Assembly (NCBI GenBank): GCA_045634365.1
Contig: JAZRAC010000042.1
Coordinates: 1 to 64,000 of the forward strand
Length of the DNA: 64,000 nucleotides
Direction: 5' to 3'
Source of the DNA: HGM04593 sp045634365
GTDB taxonomy: Bacteria > Bacteroidota > Bacteroidia > Bacteroidales > Bacteroidaceae
The translations under genes were made by a program, and so were the position numbers. Of the stretch, positions 1-7,835 are shown piece after piece. The notes under the pieces are model-generated. The model worked only from the letters and a program-made list of their open reading frames with translations, had not been told where the DNA came from and ran no database searches. Numbering within the stretch: the stretch's first letter is position 1; every line of letters starts with the position of its first letter.

Positions 1-2
1 TA

Positions 3-113
3 GGAATATTCCTACCAAGAGGAGGTATATCAATCTATCCATATGCTAATTATGGTCGTCCAGGGACAAAATATGAGCATATAGCTACACAAAGAATCCT
101 ATCTCGTCCTTGA
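3..113 (+). CDS. C-terminal 36 residues of an unidentified protein (5' end outside window)
   Basis: The frame is open from the left edge to a TGA at 111-113 and is followed about 27 bases later by a good intrinsic terminator, so it looks like the true end of a gene. The visible tail is rich in Gly, Tyr, Arg and Ile (it includes GGISIYPYANYGRPGTKYEH). I do not recognise a family and too little is visible to assign a function. Confidence 0.5.
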   Translation, partial: GIFLPRGGISIYPYANYGRPGTKYEHIATQRILSRP

Positions 114-140
114 ATACAATATTTAACATTGACTATTCAC

Positions 141-178
141 ACTCCCTTGTCTGAAAAATCGGACAAGGGAGTTCTTTT
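141..178 (+). terminator. Intrinsic terminator
   Basis: Perfect 11-bp stem ACTCCCTTGTC (141-151) with GACAAGGGAGT (162-172), a 10-base loop, then TCTTTTT. It lies just after the partial gene that ends at 113 and most likely terminates it. Confidence 0.85.
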
Positions 179-197
179 TCATGTAACCGTCGTTTAA

Positions 198-389
198 TTG
201 AATGTTAATATTTCTGAACTACTATTATGTACGACTATTCTGAGGCAAGCTGCTACCTTAAAGGGAATTGTGAAAGATAGTTCTACAAGAGAACCGTTGA
301 TTGGTGTGGCTGTAACAGGGTATGTGAAAGAGATTAAAGATGCTGTTTCTACAAACTTTCCCTTCTATAAAAAGGCAACGGATAGGTAG
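198..389 (+). pseudogene. Decayed N-terminal fragment of a TonB-dependent receptor (carboxypeptidase-D-like regulatory domain)
   Basis: The frame contains TLKGIVKDSSTREPLIGVAV, which matches the start of the CarboxypepD_reg-like domain that opens SusC-type TonB-dependent receptors (typically LKGxVxDxxGEPLIGAxV). After about 20 residues the similarity stops and the frame ends at 389. No plug or barrel follows and there is no convincing signal peptide. The rest, 390-527, holds no gene that I can support. I infer a relic of a receptor gene lost by deletion. The match is short, so chance similarity is not excluded. Confidence 0.45.
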
Positions 390-527
390 CAACTCTTTCT
401 CTAAACCCAACCATATACGGTTCTTTCTGCCGAAATTAAAAATATGGCAGGGTAACACAAAAATGGTATAAGTACCAACTACTTATCAAATTTTGCCCTC
501 ATTCAGCCATTATTACGCAAGTTCTTC

Positions 528-640
528 GTATCTTTGTAGAAGATACACTGCACTCGCTGTGAAATACATCAAAGTAAACTTTGTGTATCTCGCTCGTTTG
601 TATGTATCTTTGTAGAAGATACACTGCACTCGCTGTGAAA
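528..640 (+). repeat. Tandem promoter-cassette repeat upstream of tRNA-Arg
   Basis: A 37-base sequence occurs identically at 528-564 and 604-640 (period 76). Each copy begins with GTATCTTTGTAGAAGATAC, a hairpin whose left arm holds the -7 box TATCTTTG, then CTGCACTCGCTGTGAAA. Between the copies is an inner palindrome AAAGT-AA-ACTTT (571-582) and CTCGCTCGTTTGT (589-601). The same architecture recurs at 31431-31606 (minus), 33871-33979 and 50334-50435, with a partial copy at 3283-3320 (minus). Confidence 0.9.
580..612 (+). promoter_or_regulatory. Promoter for tRNA-Arg (and possibly the acyltransferase gene)
   Basis: TTTG at 580-583, a 21-bp spacer, then TATCTTTG at 605-612. This fits the Bacteroidota primary-sigma consensus TTTG/N19-21/TAnnTTTG. 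The -33 box lies in the right arm of the repeat's inner palindrome. Transcription should start near 619, about 30 bases before the tRNA. A second -7 box is at 529-536. Confidence 0.75.
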
Positions 641-649
641 AATGCAAAA

Positions 650-723
650 GGTCCCGTAGCTTAGCTGAATAGAGCGTCAGATTCCGGTTCTGAAGGTCCT
701 GGGTTTGAATCCCAGCGGGATCA
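650..723 (+). tRNA. tRNA-Arg (anticodon CCG)
   Basis: A full cloverleaf can be drawn. The acceptor stem is GGTCCCG (650-656) with CGGGATC (716-722) and discriminator A723. The anticodon stem is TCAGA/TCTGA around loop TTCCGGT, giving anticodon CCG, which reads CGG (Arg). The T stem is CTGGG/CCCAG. CCA is not encoded (the next bases are CAC), as is common in this phylum. The acyltransferase gene begins 26 bases downstream, so read-through is possible. Confidence 0.97.
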
Positions 724-749
724 CACTATGAAACTATAAATATATATTT

Positions 750-1697
750 ATGTCCGCTTTTGGAAATTATGTGGCCGTGGCACCCCTCTATCTGCTTAAT
801 AAGTTGCCGTTGAGGGTGCTTTATGCACTTTCCACCCTCTTCTATTTTTTGATATATTATATAATAAGGTATCGTCGCGGGGTGGTTCGTAAGAATTTGT
901 GCAGTTCCTTCCCTGAGAAAAGCAAGAAGGAGCTTCGTGTAATAGAGCGAGATTTTTATCGTCGCTTTTGCGACTATTTTATGGAGGCTATAAAGTTCTA
1001 TGGAATGAGTGCCGAGGAGGTGCGTAAACACATAGAATTTACAGGGCTTGACGAATTGTCGCAAATGTTGGATAAAGGGCACTCCTGCGTCTGCTATATG
1101 CTTCACACATTCAATTGGGAGTTTATAGTGAGCCTTCCACTCTTTATACAGAAAGAAAATGTAGTCGCCGGTGCTATATATCATAAATTGCGCAATCCTT
1201 TCTTCGATAATATCTTTAAGAAGATGCGTGCGCAATATGGTGCCGATAATGTGACAATGAAAAATACCCTGCGTCGCGTAATAGAGGTTACAAAGAACGG
1301 TCAAAAGTTTATTTATGGATTTATGGCCGACCAGCTTCCTAAAATAGAGGCAATGAACCATTGGGTGACGTTCCTCAATCAGGAAACGGCTGTTTTTACC
1401 GGTGCCGAGAAGATTGCCCGTCGCGTTAAGGCCTCGGCTTTTTATGTAACTATGACAAGGGTGAAGCGCGGCAAGTATGTTGCTCATTTTGATTTGATGG
1501 TTGAGGATGCTACAACCTTGCCCGAGAATGAGTTGACAAATGAATACTTCCGCCTTGGTGAAAAGGATATACGCCGAGAGCCTGCATCGTGGCTGTGGAC
1601 ACATAATCGTTGGAAAAGAACACGTGTTCACAAGGAGGCCTTTGACCGCCACATTGCTGCGAGGAAGCAACAGATGACTGCTGCTGAAAATAGTTAA
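750..1697 (+). CDS. Lipid A biosynthesis acyltransferase (LpxL/HtrB family)
   Basis: 315 residues, the usual family size. The protein should transfer a secondary fatty acyl chain from acyl-ACP to the lipid A precursor at the inner membrane. The N-terminus holds a hydrophobic segment (about residues 8-40). The catalytic HX4(D/E) motif is seen as HTFNWE (H119-E124), and the basic stretch after residue 39 suits binding of a phosphorylated substrate. The start at 750 is the first ATG after the tRNA. The gene stands alone and converges on proS across a strong hairpin. The family is clear, but the exact acyl chain and position cannot be told. Confidence 0.92.
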   Translation: MSAFGNYVAVAPLYLLNKLPLRVLYALSTLFYFLIYYIIRYRRGVVRKNLCSSFPEKSKKELRVIERDFYRRFCDYFMEAIKFYGMSAEEVRKHIEFTGLDELSQMLDKGHSCVCYMLHTFNWEFIVSLPLFIQKENVVAGAIYHKLRNPFFDNIFKKMRAQYGADNVTMKNTLRRVIEVTKNGQKFIYGFMADQLPKIEAMNHWVTFLNQETAVFTGAEKIARRVKASAFYVTMTRVKRGKYVAHFDLMVEDATTLPENELTNEYFRLGEKDIRREPASWLWTHNRWKRTRVHKEAFDRHIAARKQQMTAAENS

Positions 1698-1710
1698 AGA
1701 GGAATAGTAT

Positions 1711-1754
1711 AGAACAAGAGCAGTCTGCCCAGAAAGGCAGACTGCTCTTGTTCT
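1711..1754. terminator. Bidirectional terminator between convergent genes
   Basis: A perfect 19-bp stem pairs 1711-1729 with 1736-1754 around the 6-base loop CAGAAA. It sits between the stop of the acyltransferase gene (+) and the stop of proS (-). The flanking U-runs are weak, but the stem is long and serves both strands. Confidence 0.85.
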
Positions 1755-1769
1755 ATAAAGTATTGTTTT

Positions 1770-3248
1770 TTAGTATGCTCTTGCAAACAATACTCTGCGT
1801 GCCGAGGGCTTGCCTGTAACCATACAGGTGCCGGGTGTGCTGTCGAATTCAAAGGGAATACAGCGCACGGTCGCTTTTGTTTCTGCTTTTATGAACTCTT
1901 CTGTTTCGGGTGTGCCGTCCCAGTGTGCAAGGATGAATCCGCCTTTCTCAATCTCTACCTTAAACTCCTCGAATGTGTCCACACAGCGTGTGTTGGCCTC
2001 GCGCATTGCAAGTGCCTTGCGGTGAAGGTTCTTCTGTATCTCGTCGAGCAGTTCCTTAACGTAGGCAGCAATGCCGTCGATTGAGCGTGTCTCTTTTTCC
2101 AATGTGTCGCGGCGCATAACTTCAATTGTGCCATTTTCAATGTCGCGGGCACCGAGCACAAGGCGCACGGGCACTCCTTTTAACTCATATTCGGCAAATT
2201 TGAAGCCCGGGCGGCGGTTGTCGGCATCGTCGAACTTGACGCTTATGCCCATAGTCTTCAATTCGTTCACGAAGGGGGCTATTGTGTCGGCAATCTTCTG
2301 CAACTGCTCCTCGTTCTTATAGATGGGTACTATAACCACCTGAATGGGGGCAAGCGCAGGAGGGAGTACAAGGCCGTTGTCGTCTGAGTGAGTCATTATG
2401 AGTGCTCCCATAAGGCGTGTGGAAACACCCCACGATGATGCCCACACATATTCGAGATTGTTGTTCTTGTCGACAAACTGCACGTTGAATGCTTTTGCAA
2501 AATTCTGCCCGAGGAAGTGCGAGGTGCCGCATTGCAGTGCTTTTCCATCCTGCATCAATCCCTCTATGGTGTATGTGTCGAGTGCACCGGCGAAACGCTC
2601 GTTAGCCGATTTTACACCCATAATCACAGGCAGAGCCATATAGTTGTTGGCAAAGTCGTTGTAAACGTGCAGCATTGTCTTTGTCTCTTCTTCGGCCTCC
2701 TCGCGTGTAGCGTGGGCAGTGTGCCCCTCTTGCCACAAGAATTCGGCTGTGCGCAGGAACAGACGGGTGCGCATTTCCCAACGCATTACGTTGGCCCACT
2801 GGTTCACTTTTATGGGAAGGTCGCGGTACGACTGTATCCAGTTTTTGTATGTGCTCCATATAATAGTCTCCGATGTTGGGCGTATAATCATCTCCTCTTC
2901 GAGCTTTGCTGCGGGGTCCACAATAACGCCGCTGCCGTCGGGGGCGTTCTTCAAGCGATAGTGTGTAACCACGGCGCACTCTTTGGCGAAGCCTTCAACG
3001 TGGTCGGCCTCACGGCTGAGGAACGATTTTGGAATGAGCAGGGGAAAATAGGCATTCTGATGGCCTGTCTCCTTGAATTTGTCGTCGAGTATGCGTTGCA
3101 TCTTCTCCCAGATAGCATAACCATAAGGTTTTATGACCATACAGCCTCTCACGGGCGATTGCTCGGCAAGGTCGGCTTTGAGTACAAGGTCGTTGTACCA
3201 CTGCGAGTAGCTCTCGCTGCGTTTGGTAAGTTCTTTTAATTCTGCCAT
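1770..3248 (-). CDS. proS: Prolyl-tRNA synthetase, archaeal/eukaryotic-like type
   Basis: 492 residues. The enzyme charges tRNA-Pro with proline in the cytoplasm. It is a class II synthetase: the N-terminal part begins with SQWYNDLVLKADLAEQSPVRG, and the motif 2 region reads RTAEFLWQEGHTAHA. An anticodon-binding domain follows (roughly residues 300-400), then a C-terminal zinc-domain-like tail ending in FARAY. The terminal Tyr and the lack of an editing insert mark the shorter ProS type common in Bacteroidota, not the E. coli type. The ATG at 3248 follows a -7 box at 3283-3290. It appears monocistronic. Confidence 0.97.
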   Translation of the reverse strand: MAELKELTKRSESYSQWYNDLVLKADLAEQSPVRGCMVIKPYGYAIWEKMQRILDDKFKETGHQNAYFPLLIPKSFLSREADHVEGFAKECAVVTHYRLKNAPDGSGVIVDPAAKLEEEMIIRPTSETIIWSTYKNWIQSYRDLPIKVNQWANVMRWEMRTRLFLRTAEFLWQEGHTAHATREEAEEETKTMLHVYNDFANNYMALPVIMGVKSANERFAGALDTYTIEGLMQDGKALQCGTSHFLGQNFAKAFNVQFVDKNNNLEYVWASSWGVSTRLMGALIMTHSDDNGLVLPPALAPIQVVIVPIYKNEEQLQKIADTIAPFVNELKTMGISVKFDDADNRRPGFKFAEYELKGVPVRLVLGARDIENGTIEVMRRDTLEKETRSIDGIAAYVKELLDEIQKNLHRKALAMREANTRCVDTFEEFKVEIEKGGFILAHWDGTPETEEFIKAETKATVRCIPFEFDSTPGTCMVTGKPSARRVLFARAY

Positions 3249-3282
3249 ATAATTTTATGTGTAAATATCTGTTTCTAACTTG

Positions 3283-3320
3283 CAAAAGTACAAAAAAATA
3301 ATAACAAACGAGCGAAAAAG
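3283..3320 (-). promoter_or_regulatory. proS promoter with a partial promoter-cassette repeat
   Basis: On the minus strand TACTTTTG (3290-3283) matches TAnnTTTG and lies 35 bases before the proS ATG. Just upstream is TCGCTCGTTTGT, the conserved spacer of the promoter cassettes found elsewhere. The inner palindrome and the GCACTCGCTG block are missing, so this is a remnant or only a partial match. Confidence 0.55.
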
Positions 3321-3410
3321 CCTGCTTGTTTATTCGTTTTGCTGTTTCTTCGATAAAAAACGGCTGTAATCGCCGAAGGGAGCAGGGGCGATGGCTATCT
3401 TTTTATAAGG

Positions 3411-4256
3411 CTATTTTGCTCTGAAAATTCTTATTCCTGTCTGGTTTTTCTTGCTCTTCTGATAGTGGAACAGGGTGGTGCTGTCCTTTATCACCTTGCC
3501 CGCACCACTCGATGCGTGCAACAGATGCACCTTTCCATCCTTGCAGAATGCAATTCCTATGTGTACAACATCGAGTCCTTTGATATTTGTGGTGAGGGCG
3601 ATAATGTCGCCGTCCTTCACTCCAATTTCGTCGGCTGCATTGTCGATGCTATCTTTGGGAATGTAGCGGGCCTCTTTGCCTCGAAAAGGTTTTTCCCTTT
3701 TTTCAATCTCCTCGACAAGGGCGGGGTTCTCTTTCAACTGTTTGTAGCTTGCAGGGTGGCTGCTCATATAGTGAAGGTCGAGCTGTTGCGGTCGGCTGTA
3801 TCTGCCACCGGTTATCTCCTCTACAATGTTGCTTTTGGCACTGTCGGCAATCCATTGGCTTATGTAGTGCAGACGGCTTGCGTAGCCGTTGCGCACGCCC
3901 CCTTGGTAGCGCATCTGTTCGAGGTTCCGGCACACGGCTTTAAAGGATTTTTCCTCCTCACCGATGCTGATGCTTATGGCAAGCACAAGCTCGATGAATG
4001 TGGTGCAGTCGAGCCGTGAGGTGCTTATGAAGAGTGGTTCGCCGGAGTGTGTGTCGAGTGTGCCGGCAACATACTTCTGCCCTGTAAACTCTGTGGCAAT
4101 GCTCAGAATTAAATCTCCCGTGGAATTGTATCGCCTGCCCGAGTATTTATCGAGAATATTTTCGATGAAGAGACTGTCTTGTGGCTCGTATATGATATTC
4201 TGTGCCCTTACACCCGATACAAACGCAAAAAAGAGTATTGAAAATATAGTTCTCAT
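3411..4256 (-). CDS. Exported DUF1460 (NlpC/P60-like N-acetylmuramoyl-L-alanine amidase-like) protein
   Basis: 281 residues with a signal peptide (cleavage likely near residue 18, VRA-Q). DUF1460 proteins of Bacteroidota are papain-fold peptidoglycan or muropeptide amidases. The predicted catalytic Cys is C84 in RLDCTTFIEL and the His lies in VVHIGIAF near the C-terminus. A YASRLHYISQWI segment typical of the family lies between them. The protein should act in the periplasm. It is divergent from the DUF5103 gene and seems monocistronic. The assignment rests on motif layout, and the exact substrate is unknown. Confidence 0.85.
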   Translation of the reverse strand: MRTIFSILFFAFVSGVRAQNIIYEPQDSLFIENILDKYSGRRYNSTGDLILSIATEFTGQKYVAGTLDTHSGEPLFISTSRLDCTTFIELVLAISISIGEEEKSFKAVCRNLEQMRYQGGVRNGYASRLHYISQWIADSAKSNIVEEITGGRYSRPQQLDLHYMSSHPASYKQLKENPALVEEIEKREKPFRGKEARYIPKDSIDNAADEIGVKDGDIIALTTNIKGLDVVHIGIAFCKDGKVHLLHASSGAGKVIKDSTTLFHYQKSKKNQTGIRIFRAK

Positions 4257-4310
4257 GGAAGCGTTAACAATTTATAATGTAAATATAGGCAATAATTCTG
4301 TTTTAATAAC

Positions 4311-4318
4311 TATCTTCG
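4311..4318 (+). promoter_or_regulatory. -7 box of the DUF5103 gene
   Basis: TATCTTCG, a common form of the Bacteroidota -7 element, lies 18-25 bases before the chosen ATG. It excludes the much longer upstream reading frame, which would begin inside the neighbouring gene. No clear -33 TTTG is seen. Confidence 0.6.
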
Positions 4319-4335
4319 CTACTATAAATGGTCGG

Positions 4336-5592
4336 ATGATGAAAAGAACAGGTACATTAACCCTCTTGCTGCTACTCACGTTGAATTTATGCGCACAATT
4401 TATGCGCACAAATTCAGCCTCCATACGCTCTATGCAGATGGTGCTTAACGATGAGTGGCGTTTGCCTCCTGTGATGCGTCTGCACAGCGACGATGTGCTG
4501 CAATTCTCTTTCGACGAAATGTCGCACACCTATCGTAGGTTCATATATAGAATTATTCATTGTCGTGCCGATTGGGAGCCTACCGAGCTTTTTGATATAG
4601 ATTTCTTGAATGGCTTTAACAATATGCCCATTGAGGATTGGGAGAATTCCGTAAACACCACAATGCTTTATACAAATTACACTTTTACCTTGCCCAACGA
4701 GAATGTGTCGTTGAAACTGTCGGGTAACTATATAGTGGAGATAATAGATGACGAGGGTGACGATGAAACGCCTGTTGCCGAATTTCGCTTTTCGGTGGTG
4801 GAACCGCGTGTGGCACTGAGCGCATCGGCAAGCGGAAATACAGATGTGGATATGAATGGTTCGCATCAGCAGCTCTCTTTCACGGTGCATCATCCTAAAT
4901 ACAATATTTCGAATCCTGCCGAAGAGATTATTACGGTGGTCTGTCAGAATCGTCGTTCCGACAATGCCGTTACCGATGCGAAGCCTGCATATATCACCGG
5001 AAGCACGTTGCAATATGTGCACGACAAGAAACTTATATTCGATGGTGGAAACGAGTATCGTCGCTTTGAACTGACCGACCCTCGCGTGGTGAGTATGGGG
5101 GTGGAACAGGTCTCCTTTTTTGAGCCCTACTTTCACGCCGACCTATATGTCGACAAGCCTTACTCCTTTCACAGGAATAATCGTGACGAGAATGGTCGTT
5201 GCTTCGTAAATACGCTCGAAGGGTATGGCACCTTCATAGAGGCCGATTATGTTTTTGTGCATTTTACTCTCGACGCTCCTCGTCGCACTGGTGGCAGTTA
5301 TTATCTTTTGGGCGATTTTTGCTATAATCGTTTCGACGATACTAATAAATTGGAGTACGATAGCCGTGATAATTGTTACAAGGTTACCAAGTTGCTGAAA
5401 TTGGGCCTTTACAACTACTCCTATGTGTGGGTGCCCGACGGTTCCAGCAAGGCACAGACAACCCCTGCTGAGGGTAGTTTCTATGAGACGGAGAATGAGT
5501 ATCTGATACTTGTTTATCACAGGGAATTTGGTTCTCGTTACGACAAGCTCATCGGTTATGGCCGTCTCGACCATAATATGGAGAAAAACTGA
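4336..5592 (+). CDS. Exported DUF5103 family protein
   Basis: About 418 residues starting at ATG 4336 or 4339. The frame is open far upstream, but the promoter at 4311 and the signal peptide (MKRTGTLTLLLLLTLNLCAQ) fix the start here. The protein has the hallmarks of DUF5103: an all-beta protein with repeated Tyr/Phe-rich strands, for example YRRFIYRIIHCRADWEP and GYGTFIEADYVFVHFTL. Members are conserved in Bacteroidota; their function is not established, though a periplasmic or cell-surface role is likely. The gene is followed after 11 bases by the dispersed repeat at 5604-5769, which carries a terminator. Confidence 0.85.
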   Translation: MMKRTGTLTLLLLLTLNLCAQFMRTNSASIRSMQMVLNDEWRLPPVMRLHSDDVLQFSFDEMSHTYRRFIYRIIHCRADWEPTELFDIDFLNGFNNMPIEDWENSVNTTMLYTNYTFTLPNENVSLKLSGNYIVEIIDDEGDDETPVAEFRFSVVEPRVALSASASGNTDVDMNGSHQQLSFTVHHPKYNISNPAEEIITVVCQNRRSDNAVTDAKPAYITGSTLQYVHDKKLIFDGGNEYRRFELTDPRVVSMGVEQVSFFEPYFHADLYVDKPYSFHRNNRDENGRCFVNTLEGYGTFIEADYVFVHFTLDAPRRTGGSYYLLGDFCYNRFDDTNKLEYDSRDNCYKVTKLLKLGLYNYSYVWVPDGSSKAQTTPAEGSFYETENEYLILVYHREFGSRYDKLIGYGRLDHNMEKN

Positions 5593-5603
5593 CATTATAT
5601 AAG

Positions 5604-5769
5604 AAGATGACTAAAAAGTGTAATTTCTGCGTTACGCTTGCCTTCAAAATCCTCATTTACGCTTAGTAAACTCCGGTTTTTCGGGCTACGCAAGCCTTGA
5701 ACTACATCTTTTTATTCATTTCCTACAAGAAAGAGACCGCTAAAAAATACTTTTTAGTCGGTCTCTTTT
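5604..5769 (+). repeat. Dispersed ~167-bp intergenic repeat with terminal inverted repeats and terminator (copy 1)
   Basis: Nearly identical to 60808-60976. GACTAAAAAGT (5609-5619) near one end is the exact inverse of ACTTTTTAGTC (5749-5759) near the other. The 3' part forms a strong hairpin, AAGAGACCG-C-TAAAAA with TTTTTAGT-CGGTCTCTT, followed by T-residues. It can therefore terminate the DUF5103 transcript and, in the other direction, wecA (which ends at 5792). No open reading frame of note lies inside. Confidence 0.92.
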
Positions 5770-5791
5770 GATTATATAAACAGCAGTGCGT

Positions 5792-6958
5792 TTAAAATCT
5801 GTCGATAATATTCTGAACCCACTTCCAAAAGCCCTTCTTTTCAAATTGCAACAGTTTGCCTATACCTTGCAGAATTTTCAACATTCCGGAGTTTTTGGCA
5901 ATCTGTATCTTTGCAAATTTATAGAACACAAAGGTTATGAGAATGCTTAATGTGAGTACAACGTATAACTGTGTGTCTATGGAGGCTCCCAATTTGTACG
6001 ACACGAACCACGCAACTATGATAAGGAAGTTGAGCGACAGAATGGATACGGTTGTTCCAATGTGCGAAAAGCCAAGCTCAATGAACAGGTGGTGCAGGTG
6101 TGTCTTGTCGGGGCTGAAAGGAGAATTTCCTCTTATTATTCGTGCCGACATTACACGCAGAGTGTCGAATACCGGTACTGCAAGAACCGAGAGGGTAAAG
6201 GGAATCAATCCCACTCCTTCTTGGGCAAGATTACTGCTCAAAGAGGTCTCTTTCAGTATATTTATAACAAACATCGACATCATTGTTCCAATTACCAACG
6301 TACCTCCGTCGCCGATGAACATACGGGTGTTGTACCCGAATACATTGTGCAGGAAGAATGGTATTATCGCTCCGGCAGCGGCAGTGGCAAGAATCATCAT
6401 TGTGGTGTTGTCCGACAGGTAGAACATTATTGCAAATGTTATTGCTGTCATAAAACAAAAACCCGACGAGAGGCCGTTCACGCCGTCTATAAGGTTGATT
6501 GCGTTTATTATACCCACCGCAGCAAAGATGGTGAGCGGTACGGCAATCCACATAGGAATTAAGTCTATCCCCCACAATCCCCAAAAGCAGTTTATGCCGT
6601 TGTTGTTTACAAGCATAATAAATGCTACCACAGCTATCTCTACGAGGAAGCGGGTGTAGGGCGAAAGGTCGAGAATATCGTCTATGGTACCAATGTAGAG
6701 CATTATAATCATTGCTGACACAAGCACGAATACTGCCGGGCTGAAAAATGTTATCTGTGACGAACAAATGCCTGCAACTATGCCGAAGAACACGGCAAGC
6801 CCGCCCATTACAGGAATGGGACGGCGTTGCAGTTTACGCTCGTCGGGGTTGTCGACTAGGTTTTTCAGTATGGCAATCTTCAATATTTTGGGGTGAACCC
6901 ATATTGTTGCAATGAATGCTACAAAGAAAGGTAATAATAGGTTGTATATATTTTTCAT
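5792..6958 (-). CDS. wecA: Undecaprenyl-phosphate sugar-1-phosphate transferase (WecA/MraY family)
   Basis: 388 residues with about 11 membrane segments. The enzyme moves a sugar-1-phosphate, usually GlcNAc-1-P, from a UDP-sugar to undecaprenyl phosphate and so starts surface polysaccharide synthesis. Family motifs are VDNPDERKLQRRPIPVMGG near residue 35, the catalytic-loop LIDGVNGLSSG, IGDGGTL, and PDKTHLHH in the cytoplasmic loop that distinguishes WecA/TagO types. It lies 53 bases downstream of the upxY gene and is probably co-transcribed with it. The glycan it feeds is not encoded nearby, so the donor sugar is an inference. Confidence 0.92.
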   Translation of the reverse strand: MKNIYNLLLPFFVAFIATIWVHPKILKIAILKNLVDNPDERKLQRRPIPVMGGLAVFFGIVAGICSSQITFFSPAVFVLVSAMIIMLYIGTIDDILDLSPYTRFLVEIAVVAFIMLVNNNGINCFWGLWGIDLIPMWIAVPLTIFAAVGIINAINLIDGVNGLSSGFCFMTAITFAIMFYLSDNTTMMILATAAAGAIIPFFLHNVFGYNTRMFIGDGGTLVIGTMMSMFVINILKETSLSSNLAQEGVGLIPFTLSVLAVPVFDTLRVMSARIIRGNSPFSPDKTHLHHLFIELGFSHIGTTVSILSLNFLIIVAWFVSYKLGASIDTQLYVVLTLSILITFVFYKFAKIQIAKNSGMLKILQGIGKLLQFEKKGFWKWVQNIIDRF

Positions 6959-7011
6959 TGTTCTCTTTTTATAATTTCGTTAACGTGGAATGTTTATAAA
7001 TATTGCCACTG

Positions 7012-7572
7012 TCAATTGATTTTCTCTATCAGTGTTCTTGGCAGGCTTGTTGTTGCAACGGCTGTTATACCATCAATTTTAACAACAACCCGTTTATCTC
7101 TTTTGCTCTCTACTTTGACAAGGAAACCTTCGGCTCCTTCAAAGACTCCGCCTGTAATGCGCACTCTTTCTCCTTTTGTAAGGTTAACCTCGTCGGGGTT
7201 AAGGAATAAAATCTGCTCTTCGGTGTTTCCGGCGATGGCAATGAAATTTTGCATCTGCTTCTCGGGAACAGTCATCAGGCAACGGCCTTTCTCTCTGTTG
7301 GGCGATATTGCGTATCGCAACCAAGGTATATACTCCTTTTTTATTTTGTCTATTTTCTCTTTTGTGCTGTGTACAAATATATAATTATGTACGGCAGCTT
7401 CGGTCTTCCACACTAATCGCCCGCCGGCTCCGGGCTTTTTGGTTCTCTGCAATGGTACAAAGCTTTCTATTCCTATGGCGTTTAGTTTCTCTTTTGCAGC
7501 CATTTCTCGCTGGTAGGTTACTCGTAGCACGTACCACGCTTTCTGCTCTTCTTTGCCGGTTGCATTGCTCAT
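7012..7572 (-). CDS. UpxY-family NusG-like transcription antiterminator
   Basis: 186 residues. An NGN domain covers about residues 10-110 (WYVLRVTYQREMAAKEKL, then NYIFVHSTKEKID) and a KOW-type domain about residues 125-180 (LTKGERVRITGGVFEGAEGF). UpxY proteins bind RNA polymerase and allow read-through of the long 5' leaders of capsule operons in Bacteroides. Here it heads a two-gene unit with wecA, without UpxZ or a glycosyltransferase cluster in the window. A leader of about 70 bases separates its start from the -7 box at 7644-7651. It may act on wecA or on a distant polysaccharide locus. Confidence 0.9.
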   Translation of the reverse strand: MSNATGKEEQKAWYVLRVTYQREMAAKEKLNAIGIESFVPLQRTKKPGAGGRLVWKTEAAVHNYIFVHSTKEKIDKIKKEYIPWLRYAISPNREKGRCLMTVPEKQMQNFIAIAGNTEEQILFLNPDEVNLTKGERVRITGGVFEGAEGFLVKVESKRDKRVVVKIDGITAVATTSLPRTLIEKIN

Positions 7573-7643
7573 TGGAATTCCTTTATCCTGTGGCCAGATT
7601 TTTTATTGCCACTCTGTTTCTCTGGCACTATGTACCATTTATG

Positions 7644-7651
7644 CAAAGATA
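7644..7651 (-). promoter_or_regulatory. -7 box of the upxY-wecA unit
   Basis: On the minus strand TATCTTTG (7651-7644), a perfect TAnnTTTG, lies 72 bases before the upxY start. The 263-base gap to manC holds one promoter for each direction and nothing else that I recognise. Confidence 0.65.
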
Positions 7652-7753
7652 CTTTAATTTTTATATAAAGTATAATCTTTCCCCTATTTTATGAAAAAAT
7701 CAACAAGTAGTTTAATTTTTATTATCTATTCCTTTTTATGTTCTCTTTTTTTT

Positions 7754-7761
7754 TATCTTCG
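7754..7761 (+). promoter_or_regulatory. -7 box of manC
   Basis: TATCTTCG lies 75 bases before the manC ATG at 7836. It follows a T-rich tract. No convincing -33 TTTG is present at the usual spacing. Confidence 0.55.
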
Positions 7762-7835
7762 CAAATGTTTTAGTTTTGTGGAATATTGTGTGATACACGC
7801 ATCATTTTTGTAAGAAATTTAAAGAACCTTTTAAT

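Noticed and set aside
258..458. 66-codon open frame on the minus strand
   Set aside because: No domain, and it overlaps the receptor relic; composition does not look coding.
726..1670. 314-codon open frame on the minus strand
   Set aside because: It is an antisense shadow of the acyltransferase gene, has no family features and covers the complementary coding strand fully.
3964..4335. Long N-terminal extension of the DUF5103 gene
   Set aside because: It would overlap the opposite-strand DUF1460 gene and run through the promoter; a signal peptide begins at 4339.
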